Both the position numbers and the translations under genes were made by a program. DNA of 64,000 nt from Azospirillaceae bacterium (GTDB taxonomy: Bacteria > Pseudomonadota > Alphaproteobacteria > Azospirillales > Azospirillaceae). Below are positions 35,649 to 42,304 of this stretch, in pieces. Each line of letters opens with the position of its first letter. Positions within the stretch are counted from its first letter, which is position 1. Location: contig JARLIO010000094.1 in NCBI GenBank assembly GCA_031291675.1, forward strand, positions 124,001 to 188,000, given 5' to 3'. Under the pieces are notes generated by a model. The model was given only the letters and a program-made list of their open reading frames with translations, was not told where the DNA came from and made no database searches.

Positions 35649-36844
35649 GCACGGTGCGCATTGTCGTCCCTCTCGCCCTGGCCGATCTCTGGGCCGACCG
35701 GCTGCTGGCGCTGTGCACAGTTCTGGCCCTGGCCGCGGTGCTGGCGCCGCTGATCGTGCTGGCGGGTCTGCGCGAAGGCGTTGTGGCCGGACTGCGGGAA
35801 TTGCTGCTGGAAGACCCGCACGCCCGCGAAATCGTGACCGCCGCCAACCGCACTTTCGATCGCAGCCTGCTGGACGCGCTGACGCAACGGCGCGATGTCG
35901 CCTTCCTCGCGCCGCGAACCCGAACACTGTCAGCCTCGCTGCTGCTGAGCCCCCCCGACGGCACACCCAACAGCCGCGTTGAGCTGATCCCCTCCGGCGC
36001 CGGCGACCCGCTGATCAGCGCGGTTCCCGCCCAGGCCGGCGACATCGTGCTCAGCGCCGCCGCTGCCGCCCGGCTCCATGCCGGTGCCGGCGACGCGCTG
36101 GTCGGCAAGGTCGGCCGCATCATCGACGGCCAAAGGCAGACCTTATCTCTGCCCCTGCGGGTTGCTGCCATCGCCGCGCCTTCAGCATTCGCACGTGAGG
36201 GCGCGTTCGTGACCCTCGACCTCGCGGTCCTGATCGAGGATTTCCAGGATGACCTGACCGACGCCATGGTCGACCCCTTTCACAATACCGCGCCACCGCG
36301 TCGCGTCTTTGCGGGCTTTCGCCTCTATGCCCGATCCCTCGACGCGGTGCCCGGGCTCGATTCGGAACTGCGAGCACAGGGCATCGACGTGGTCTCGCGC
36401 GCCGGTGAGGTCGCCAATCTGCTGGCCGTAGACCGCAGTCTGCGCGTGTTGTTCCTGCTGGTCGCCGGCATGGGCGGATCGGGCTTTCTGGTCTCGCTCG
36501 GCGCCGGGCTGTGGGCCAATGTCGAGCGCAAGCGGGTCTCGCTGGCGTTGTTGCAATTTCTTGGACTGCGCCGCGCCGGCCTCAGTGTGTTTCCCCTGGT
36601 CCAGGCCGCGGCCATGGCCGGCGCCGGCGGCACGAGCGCTCTGGCCGGTGCGCTGCTGGCTCAACAAGTGATCAACAAGGCGCTGGCGGGGACATTGGCG
36701 ATCAACCGGCCGCTCTGTGTCATTTCGCCCCGTCTTGCCCTGACGGCGGTCGGCATCACGCTTGCCGGCGCCCTGGTTGTCACGGCGGCCGCGGCGATCC
36801 GTGCCGCCCGATTGGAACCCTGGGAGGGAGTCAGTACGCCATGA
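35645..36844 (+). CDS. FtsX/MacB-type permease
   Basis: The 399-residue membrane protein has the FtsX layout: one N-terminal helix (LLALCTVLALAAVLAPLIVL), a large extracytoplasmic domain (residues 50-260) and three C-terminal helices (LRVLFLLVAGMGGSGFLVSL, AAAMAGAGGTSALAGALLAQ, LALTAVGITLAGALVVTAAA). The ending AARLEPWEGVSTP resembles LolC/MacB-type proteins (…P…ALR). Together with the preceding ATPase it would form a mechanotransmission-type ABC complex acting on a periplasmic partner. The stop codon overlaps the next start (ATGA). Confidence 0.82.
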   Translation: MSTVRIVVPLALADLWADRLLALCTVLALAAVLAPLIVLAGLREGVVAGLRELLLEDPHAREIVTAANRTFDRSLLDALTQRRDVAFLAPRTRTLSASLLLSPPDGTPNSRVELIPSGAGDPLISAVPAQAGDIVLSAAAAARLHAGAGDALVGKVGRIIDGQRQTLSLPLRVAAIAAPSAFAREGAFVTLDLAVLIEDFQDDLTDAMVDPFHNTAPPRRVFAGFRLYARSLDAVPGLDSELRAQGIDVVSRAGEVANLLAVDRSLRVLFLLVAGMGGSGFLVSLGAGLWANVERKRVSLALLQFLGLRRAGLSVFPLVQAAAMAGAGGTSALAGALLAQQVINKALAGTLAINRPLCVISPRLALTAVGITLAGALVVTAAAAIRAARLEPWEGVSTP

Positions 36845-36870
36845 GTCAAAATCACGGCAGGCTGGTATTA
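36838..36870 (+). repeat. Fragment related to the palindromic element, at a gene start
   Basis: The 33 bases starting GCCATGAGTCAA and ending GGCTGGTATTA differ by three bases from the complement of 40792-40824, the left part of the palindromic element. The fragment covers the last codon boundary of the permease gene and the first ten codons of the next gene. Confidence 0.6.
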
Positions 36871-38442
36871 TTGCGCCTTCGCCTGCTGCTTTGCCTGGTC
36901 GCGGCGGCCCTGGGCCCGATCCCCGCGACGGTGTCAGCCCAGCAAACGCCGGCACCCTGGGACAGCAAATGGTATGACCCGCATCCGGCCGACGGGGACC
37001 TGACTTTGCCCCTGCCCTGCGGCGGGCACATCGTGTTTCGCCCCGTTGACGTGCTGACCGGCGGTGACGCCCTGTCCGACCGCCCGATCACACTGGGCGA
37101 GCCACAGACCAATTTCGGCTATGTCGATTATATCCGCAACGTCTACCTGGCCGCGCCGTTTGTCGGCCCCGACGGGGCGCAACGCTTCTGGATCGGCAAA
37201 TACGACGTCACGCGCGATCAGTATGATGCGATCACGAAAACGACCTGCGCCGAGCCGACACCCGGCGGACGCGTGCCGCAGACCAACATCTCCTGGCTGG
37301 ACGCGACCACGGCTGCGGCGCGGCTCACCGAGTGGCTGTTCAGCAATGCCCGGGACAAACTGCCGGTGCGCGGCAAGGTTCCGGGCTTCGTCCGCCTGCC
37401 GACCGAGACCGAATGGGAATATGCCGCGCGCGGCGGGGCCAAACTCAATCAGGAGGCGTTCCTGGCCCGGACCTGGCCGATGCCCGAAGGAATTGAGGCC
37501 TATGTCAACGCCGGCACCCAGGGCAGCAACCGCCTGGCCCAGATCGGGCAGAAACGGCCAAACCCGCTCGGCCTCTACGATATGCTGGGCAACGCAGACC
37601 AGATGACGATTGAGCCGTTCCGGCTCAACCACACCGGCCGCGACTATGGCATGGCCGGTGGTGTCGTGGCGCGTGGCGGCAATTACGCCACCCCGCTGGA
37701 CAGCCTGTATACCGCCAAACGCACCGAAATCCTGCCTTACAACCCCACGACCGGGGCACCGAACCGGCTCGCCACGATGGGTTTCCGACTGGTGATCTCC
37801 GCCTCCAGCGCCGGGATTGATCCCACGGAAACCTCAAAGATCGGCGACGCTTTCGCCAAGGGACTCCGTGATCGCAGCAGCCTGGAGCAGACCGATGATC
37901 CGCAAACCCTGATCAAACAGATCCGCGAGCTCGCCAATGATGAAACGGTCCAGCGCGGCCTGGACCGAATTGCCGCGAAACTGGCCAGCGACACCAGTGC
38001 CCGAACCGATCAGGCGTTCTGGGCGCTCGGCGCTCAGGTCGAGGCGGCTGCGGTGATGGCCCGTTTCGTCTGGTCTCTGGACCGCGTGGCCAAGACGCAG
38101 GAAGACCTCGCCAACAGCATCCTGTTCGCCGGCAAGCCGCAACAGCAGGAGATTCTGCAAAAGGCGGCCGCGCGGCGCAACGAGGAGGCGGCGGCGCTCG
38201 ACGGCTATTTCCGGCTGGTCCGCCAGATGTCGCAGAGCCCGGTGGCCGGGCAAATCGATCGGCAAATCGCCGTGGTCCGTGGCGAGATGCTGGCGCGCGG
38301 ACAGTGCGAACTGCCCGGTTTCCTGCCGGCGGTGCAAGCGCACAGCAAGCTGATCGTCTCCGGCCAGGCGCCAAGCCCCGACAAGGCCCGTACAGATATC
38401 CTGGCGGTCCCGGAGCGAACCCGGGCGGGTTGCGCCAACTGA
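36841..38442 (+). CDS. Exported formylglycine-generating-enzyme-like protein, last gene of the SrfBC operon
   Basis: The 533-residue product starts with a signal peptide (LRLRLLLCLVAAALGPIPAT, then VSAQQ). An FGE/sulfatase-modifying-factor domain follows, with FWIGKYDVTRDQYDAI, VPQTNISWLDATTAAARLTE, FVRLPTETEWEYAARGG, NPLGLYDMLGNADQMTIEPF and TMGFRLVISAS. The Cys pair used by catalytic FGE is absent from the VARGGNYATPLDSLYTAKRT segment, so it is more likely a binding module than an oxidase. About 200 helical residues complete the protein. The ATGA overlap with the permease gene fixes the start, although a related repeat also occupies these first ten codons. Confidence 0.8.
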   Translation: MSQNHGRLVLLRLRLLLCLVAAALGPIPATVSAQQTPAPWDSKWYDPHPADGDLTLPLPCGGHIVFRPVDVLTGGDALSDRPITLGEPQTNFGYVDYIRNVYLAAPFVGPDGAQRFWIGKYDVTRDQYDAITKTTCAEPTPGGRVPQTNISWLDATTAAARLTEWLFSNARDKLPVRGKVPGFVRLPTETEWEYAARGGAKLNQEAFLARTWPMPEGIEAYVNAGTQGSNRLAQIGQKRPNPLGLYDMLGNADQMTIEPFRLNHTGRDYGMAGGVVARGGNYATPLDSLYTAKRTEILPYNPTTGAPNRLATMGFRLVISASSAGIDPTETSKIGDAFAKGLRDRSSLEQTDDPQTLIKQIRELANDETVQRGLDRIAAKLASDTSARTDQAFWALGAQVEAAAVMARFVWSLDRVAKTQEDLANSILFAGKPQQQEILQKAAARRNEEAAALDGYFRLVRQMSQSPVAGQIDRQIAVVRGEMLARGQCELPGFLPAVQAHSKLIVSGQAPSPDKARTDILAVPERTRAGCAN

Positions 38443-38521
38443 TTGCAACCCATGACTCTTCCAACGCATCGCGGGCGGGTCGCATGCCTGCAGAAAAATA
38501 TCGGGGGTCATCAACCGGGCG

Positions 38522-38850
38522 CGAAACGCGGGTCTCGATTCGTCCTGGCCCCTGCTCATCATGAAGCGTCCAAACGCGACCGCGTATCAGACGACGCTCT
38601 TGTATCGGGAGACTCTGCTCAGGCAGAGAGGTCGACCAAGCCCGCCGATTTGGTCCTCGCCTTCATCGTGCTCGTCGCTGCGGCGGTCGTGGTCGAAACG
38701 ACAACGCCCTGGGCGTTGGTCACCGTTACCGTCGTGCCTGCGGCGATCGAAACGGTATTGCCAGCGGTACCGCCACTGCCGACCCCGACGATCGAAATGC
38801 TACCGCTCATCGCTGGCACTCCCGACTTGCCAATCTTCCCCTTAAGGTAC
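38522..38850. repeat. Diverged direct repeat, copy A
   Basis: This segment is similar by eye over its whole length to 41612-42032, in the same orientation. Shared blocks include AAACGACAACGCCCTGGG, GCGGTACCGCCACT and a GTTCAGGCAGA-like block. It contains the small Ser/Thr-rich gene and part of its leader. The two copies bracket a 2.8-kb pocket with the TIR gene and two unknown paralogs. Confidence 0.65.
38619..38810 (-). CDS. Small Ser/Thr/Gly-rich protein, copy A
   Basis: From the ATG at 38810 the product has 63 residues: MSGSISIVGVGSGGTAGNTV, then a Thr/Val-rich stretch and the ending KSAGLVDLSA. The 82-residue paralog at 41739-41987 shares both ends (MSGSIS..GTGSGGTAG and KSAG..GLVDLSA) and differs by internal expansion. 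A GGGAGTG before the ATG is conserved in both. Low complexity suggests a secreted or surface peptide, but no signal peptide is seen. Function unknown. It diverges from the TIR gene with 48 bases between them. Confidence 0.6.
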   Translation of the reverse strand: MSGSISIVGVGSGGTAGNTVSIAAGTTVTVTNAQGVVVSTTTAAATSTMKARTKSAGLVDLSA

Positions 38851-38858
38851 GCGAGAAT

Positions 38859-39950
38859 ATGAGCAAGTTCTACCTGCCATCCAAGGTTCATACCTATCTG
38901 AAACGCTTGCAGATCGAATATGCGAGCGATGGCAAATCTCTCCTCCTGAATATCTTGAACTCCGCAAGAATCCTCGTCGTCGAAGAGGCGGGATACGACG
39001 ACTGGAACGGCGGGATGTCCGGGCACGACGTGAAGTTCTTTCTTCCCGTCGACGTGTTGAGCAAAATCAAGATCCGCGAGCAGAAACCGGTCGCCGAGGA
39101 GATACGGAGCGACCTCAGTACCTGCGCTCAGACTGTGGAGAACGAGTACTTCCGGGCCGTCACGTTCGAACTCGAAAACGAGATGGATCCCGAATTCCAG
39201 TTGGCTTCCCCGCTTTCCCGGCAGCCACAGGTAGATCCGGACAACCTGTCGATATGGAGCCCTGGTCAGATCCGTTTATTCATCAGCCACCGCGACATTC
39301 ACAAGGCTGCGGCCAAAGCCTTGGGAACGGCTCTGGAGGACTACGGGATCTCGGCGTTCGTGGCCCATGACACCATCCAACCCTTGTCGACGTGGCAGCA
39401 TGAAATCGTCAAGGGTCTCCAGACTATGGAAATCATGCTGGCGTTCATCACCGATGATTTCCATGAAAGCACATGGACCAATCAGGAAATCGGGTTCGCT
39501 CTCGGACGGTGCATCCCAGTAATATCGCTGAAGCTGGGGAGCGCAGACCCCGAAGGATTCATTGGAAATCTCCAGGCTCTAAGAGGTCATCTGACTGATG
39601 AAAAAGAATCAGCCCCGGCAATCTATAAGTTGATCAGCGAAAGGTTTGGAAATAAACACCGACTCCAAGGAGCTCTCGTTAACGCGTTCGTCGCGTCGAC
39701 AAATTTTGACGAAACAAGGCATCGATTTGATCGCCTTTTTAAGGTTGTAGAAAAACTTACCGACGATGAGGTGCTGCAGATCATCGACGGCTTTTCCGAG
39801 AACGACCAGCTTCACAAAGCCATCTACTTGACGAACCAATACGAACGGCTGAAAAAATTTCTCGAGCGTTGTACTGACGCCAAATTTGCAATCAACGGCA
39901 GGACGATTTCCCGCGTGGACGAAGAGACGACCGATGCCATTCCATTCTGA
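38859..39950 (+). CDS. TIR-domain protein
   Basis: The 363-residue product has a central TIR domain (about residues 140-235): IRLFISHRDIHKAAAKALGT, FVAHDTIQPLSTWQHEIVKG, LAFITDDFHESTWTNQEIGF. The Glu in STWTNQEIG is positioned as the catalytic Glu of TIR NADases. The N-terminal 130 residues and the helical C-terminus match nothing I recognise and may sense or oligomerise. The gene is richer in A+T than the flanks. Bacterial TIR proteins often act in anti-phage abortive infection by consuming NAD; this role here is inferred. No defence partner is adjacent. Confidence 0.8.
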   Translation: MSKFYLPSKVHTYLKRLQIEYASDGKSLLLNILNSARILVVEEAGYDDWNGGMSGHDVKFFLPVDVLSKIKIREQKPVAEEIRSDLSTCAQTVENEYFRAVTFELENEMDPEFQLASPLSRQPQVDPDNLSIWSPGQIRLFISHRDIHKAAAKALGTALEDYGISAFVAHDTIQPLSTWQHEIVKGLQTMEIMLAFITDDFHESTWTNQEIGFALGRCIPVISLKLGSADPEGFIGNLQALRGHLTDEKESAPAIYKLISERFGNKHRLQGALVNAFVASTNFDETRHRFDRLFKVVEKLTDDEVLQIIDGFSENDQLHKAIYLTNQYERLKKFLERCTDAKFAINGRTISRVDEETTDAIPF

Positions 39951-40016
39951 CGCTCCGTTGATACCGAGGTCACAGAGAGGAAACCAAACGGGAGCTGAAC
40001 GAGCATCATCCCCGGG

Positions 40017-40511
40017 TCAATGAAGGGTGCGGGCGCTTCGACCTGCTGGCGCGGCGAACCTGCTCAATGCCAACCGGTAACCACCGAGTGTCGCCGGTTG
40101 CAGCCAATATCCCTGGCTTTGCAAAGCAACAGCGAGACGGCGGGCGCTGATGCAGGCAGCCGCCGCGGCCCGTTCGCTGATCAGCGGTGTCAGCAGGTTG
40201 AAGGCATCCTCGCTGGCCTCCTCCTGCTCGAAGCCAATGGCACAGAGCAACGCCCGTTCATCATCGCTCAGGGTACGATTGCAGACGCAGTTGACTTCGA
40301 GCACGCGTCGGGCACCAAGGCTGAGGGCCGTCATGAAGCCGTCCAGGGAGGCCACGGCCTCGGGCGTGCCGAGGCGGTCAAACACGTTGCGGATGCCGGT
40401 TTCGGCATCGCGGCCATGGCAGTGGCCCAGGACCCAGGCCCGCATTGTCCAGAGCAGCAGTCGCTCGAGCGAGGGCAGCGCCGCCAAATGATCGGAACTT
40501 GGATCGTTCAT
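40017..40511 (-). CDS. Hypothetical protein, paralog 1
   Basis: The 164-residue helical product starts at ATG 40511 with an AGGAG 7 bases upstream. It shares the layout of the next gene upstream: LERLLLWTMRAWVLG, SLGARRVLEVNCVCNRTLSD and ALQSQGYWLQPAT. The two genes lie 109 bases apart on one strand and probably share a transcript. Relatives are known to me only as hypothetical proteins of the Rhodospirillales. A Cys pair (NCVCN) may bind a metal. No function is proposed. Confidence 0.62.
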   Translation of the reverse strand: MNDPSSDHLAALPSLERLLLWTMRAWVLGHCHGRDAETGIRNVFDRLGTPEAVASLDGFMTALSLGARRVLEVNCVCNRTLSDDERALLCAIGFEQEEASEDAFNLLTPLISERAAAAACISARRLAVALQSQGYWLQPATLGGYRLALSRFAAPAGRSARTLH

Positions 40512-40620
40512 GATGTCTCCTGGTCTTGCATCGGGGCGGGAAGCGGGGGATGCGCGCTGCCCGGACGGGAAGGCGCGCGAAAGCGGAATGTCGACTTTTG
40601 TTATGGTTGATTGCGCCGGT

Positions 40621-41238
40621 TCACGGCGGCGAACCCTGGAGCGCATCGGCGTGGGACGGGTTGAGCCAGTAGCCATATGACGCCAGGACGGCGGCGAGGA
40701 GTTCGAGGGCGCTGGCGAGCGATCGGCGGGCGTGGCGCTCTCGGACCGTGTCGCGAAGACGATCATCCACGTCGCCCTCACCGCCCTGGGTTAATACCAG
40801 CCCGCCATGATCTTGACTCATGGCGGGCTGGTACGGTCGCGACGGCGACCGCGCGCCCCGTGGCGCGGAGCCAAGCGCCCGGAGGGGCGCGCCGGCGCCT
40901 GAGGCTTCGCTTTGATCGGTCACGATCAAAGCAGATTGGTATAAGGCCAAACAATGCAACAGCAGTTCCTCGTCCGCGCTGACGTTCAGACTGTCGCGGC
41001 AACAGAGTTGCAAGGGCCGCGACCCCTGCGCCGCCATGGCCGTGAGCGCATGATCGAACATGGTGGCGACGCGCCGCAGGTCCTTTTCGATGCTGTGGGC
41101 AGGGCGTAGCGCGGCGTTCGGGCATCGCGGAGGATCACCGCGGATGACACGCCGCAACATCCAGATCGCCAACCGCTCGGCGAAGGGCAAATCCGACCAG
41201 CCCGTGCTGACCGTCTGTGTTTCGAGCGAACCGACCAT
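40621..41238 (-). CDS. Hypothetical protein, paralog 2, carrying an in-frame repeat insertion
   Basis: The 205-residue product matches paralog 1 at both ends: FAERLAIWMLRRVIRG, QGSRPLQLCCRDSLNVSADE, ASALELLAAVLASYGYWLNP. Between LLLHCLALYQS and GGEGDVDDRL about 50 extra residues appear, encoded by the palindromic element at 40791-40944. Without that insert the length would be about 154, close to the 164 of its paralog. An AGGAGA precedes the ATG at 41238 by 5-6 bases. A Fur-box-like sequence lies 37 bases upstream of the ATG. Function unknown. Confidence 0.6.
   Translation of the reverse strand: MVGSLETQTVSTGWSDLPFAERLAIWMLRRVIRGDPPRCPNAALRPAHSIEKDLRRVATMFDHALTAMAAQGSRPLQLCCRDSLNVSADEELLLHCLALYQSALIVTDQSEASGAGAPLRALGSAPRGARSPSRPYQPAMSQDHGGLVLTQGGEGDVDDRLRDTVRERHARRSLASALELLAAVLASYGYWLNPSHADALQGSPP
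40791..40944 (-). mobile_element. Palindromic miniature element inserted within a coding gene
   Basis: The block starts TTAATACCAGCC and ends GATTGGTATAA, so its ends are inverted (TTAATACCA against TGGTATAA). It contains a 16-bp stem TACCAGCCCGCCATGA with a 7-base loop (40795-40833) and a 10-bp stem GCTTTGATCG with loop GTCA (40909-40932). The right half recurs at 18502-18578 and the left half is echoed at 36838-36870. It reads through in frame within the host gene. It carries no gene of its own. Confidence 0.72.
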
Positions 41239-41738
41239 GAGGTCTCCTGGGTCGGGGAATTGAGAATGCCACCATATTGCGAATGCCTCTCATTTGCAAT
41301 AGCTGCCCGTCGTCGATCACCACCGAACAGGCTTCGTCAAGAACCCGGGATTGTCAGGGGAGATCGTGAGAACGTCGCGGACCGGCGAAAATCACTTGGG
41401 TCGCCGAGGCTCTGGCCCGATCAATGCGATTGGCGCGGCAGCCGGCGGGAAATCGCCAAGCCTATGGTAACGGGACCGAGAGGACCCTTGATCCGTTCGG
41501 TGATCCGTTCTGCCCACCGCGTCACCAGATTTTCGTGATGGCCGCCGGGACTGTCCTGTTCCCGAACTTGCGGCTCCGCAAAGACGGACGCCCGTTGGGC
41601 ATTGATGCCCGAAACGGGTCGCGATTCGTCTTGTCCCCAGCCCCTGCAACACCGCGGCCGGGACGCGGCCCCCTGTCGTCACGAAGCGCTCAAATTCGAT
41701 CGCGCGTCAGACGGCAGTCTCGTATCCAGAAAAACCGT
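41239..41738. other. Intergenic stretch between Fur-box-like site and the repeat
   Basis: Bases 41276-41300 hold a Fur-box-like site. From about 41612 the stretch belongs to direct repeat copy B. Between these, 41301-41611 contains short open frames without ribosome-binding sites, motifs or reasonable composition; no gene is called. Confidence 0.45.
41276..41300. promoter_or_regulatory. Fur-box-like operator
   Basis: The inverted repeat ATTGCGAATG, CCTCT, CATTTGCAAT (9 of 10 arms matching) closely resembles iron-regulator boxes of alphaproteobacteria of the form TTGCGAATGATTCTCATTTGC. A nearby GAGAATG half-site at 41262-41268 may extend it. It lies 37 bases upstream of the paralog 2 start, suggesting iron-repressed expression of the two unknown genes. 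Confidence 0.55.
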
Positions 41739-42032
41739 TCAGGCAGAAAGATCTACCAGGCCCGCGGAGCCCGCGGCGCCCGCCGACTTGGTGCTCGTCG
41801 TCGCGGCCGCCGTGCTCGTCGCTGCGGTGGTCGTGCTCGAAACGACAACGCCCTGGGAATTGGTCACCGTCGTTGTCGTCGAGCCGTCGGCGTTGGTCAC
41901 CACCGTCGTCGTGTCTGCGGCGCTGGACGCCGTACTGCCCGCGGTACCGCCACTCCCGGTCCCGAGACTCGAAATACTGCCACTCATTGCTGCCACTCCC
42001 AAATTGCCAATTACCCACCCAAGGTACGCCAC
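41612..42032. repeat. Diverged direct repeat, copy B
   Basis: This is the second copy of the segment at 38522-38850, longer by several internal insertions. It contains the larger Ser/Thr-rich paralog. Similarity stops just before the terminator of the tRNA-Met gene. Confidence 0.65.
41739..41987 (-). CDS. Small Ser/Thr/Gly-rich protein, copy B
   Basis: The 82-residue product starts MSGSISSLGTGSGGTAGSTA, continues with a Thr/Ser/Val-rich core containing TNADGSTTTTVTNSQGVVVS and ends KSAGAAGSAGLVDLSA. It is a paralog of 38619-38810. A GGGAGTG stands before ATG 41987, at the point where upstream homology with the other copy is also retained. No signal peptide or known domain is seen. Function unknown. 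Confidence 0.6.
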   Translation of the reverse strand: MSGSISSLGTGSGGTAGSTASSAADTTTVVTNADGSTTTTVTNSQGVVVSSTTTAATSTAAATTSTKSAGAAGSAGLVDLSA

Positions 42033-42123
42033 ATTGGGGGTGGACGTCATTGATAACCGGCTCGGAAACAAGAATGTCTAACTTCGGCGGAAACAGTGTC
42101 TAACCGGAACATTTGCCGGAATC

Positions 42124-42161
42124 AAAAAAGCCCGGCTCGTCACTGACCCGCCGGGCTTTTT
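42124..42161 (-). terminator. Intrinsic terminator of tRNA-Met
   Basis: A perfect GCCCGGC/GCCGGGC stem with a 13-base loop is flanked by six A on the left and five T on the right. Read on the minus strand it is a stem followed by TTTTTT, directly downstream of the tRNA gene; it could work in both directions. Confidence 0.88.
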
Positions 42162-42164
42162 GGA

Positions 42165-42239
42165 TGGTAGCAGCGGAGGGATTTGAACCCCCGACCAAGG
42201 GATTATGATTCCCCTGCTCTACCGCTGAGCTACGCTGCC
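42165..42239 (-). tRNA. tRNA-Met (CAT), elongator type
   Basis: The complement folds as a cloverleaf: acceptor GGCAGCG with CGCTGCT and encoded ACCA, D-loop AGCTCAGCGGTAGAGC, anticodon loop ATCATAA (anticodon CAT), T-arm GGGGGTTCAAATCCC. The G1-U72 pair and overall sequence agree with elongator tRNA-Met of alphaproteobacteria rather than initiator tRNA, which has a mismatched first pair. It has its own promoter and terminator. Confidence 0.93.
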
Positions 42240-42247
42240 ATCATGAG

Positions 42248-42268
42248 CCCCACCGGATTTCGGTGGGG
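42248..42268. other. Hairpin between the tRNA-Met promoter and gene
   Basis: An 8-bp stem CCCCACCG/CGGTGGGG with a 5-base loop lies within the predicted tRNA leader and downstream of the mnmA stop codon. It may serve mnmA transcript ending or tRNA 5' processing. Confidence 0.5.
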
Positions 42269-42275
42269 TGGGAGC

Positions 42276-42304
42276 TTATAAGGCGGTGATGCCAACCCTG
42301 TCAA
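42276..42304 (-). promoter_or_regulatory. Predicted sigma-70 promoter for tRNA-Met
   Basis: On the minus strand a perfect TTGACA (complement of 42299-42304) is followed after 17 bases by TTATAA (complement of 42276-42281). The -35 element overlaps the last bases of mnmA. Confidence 0.75.
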
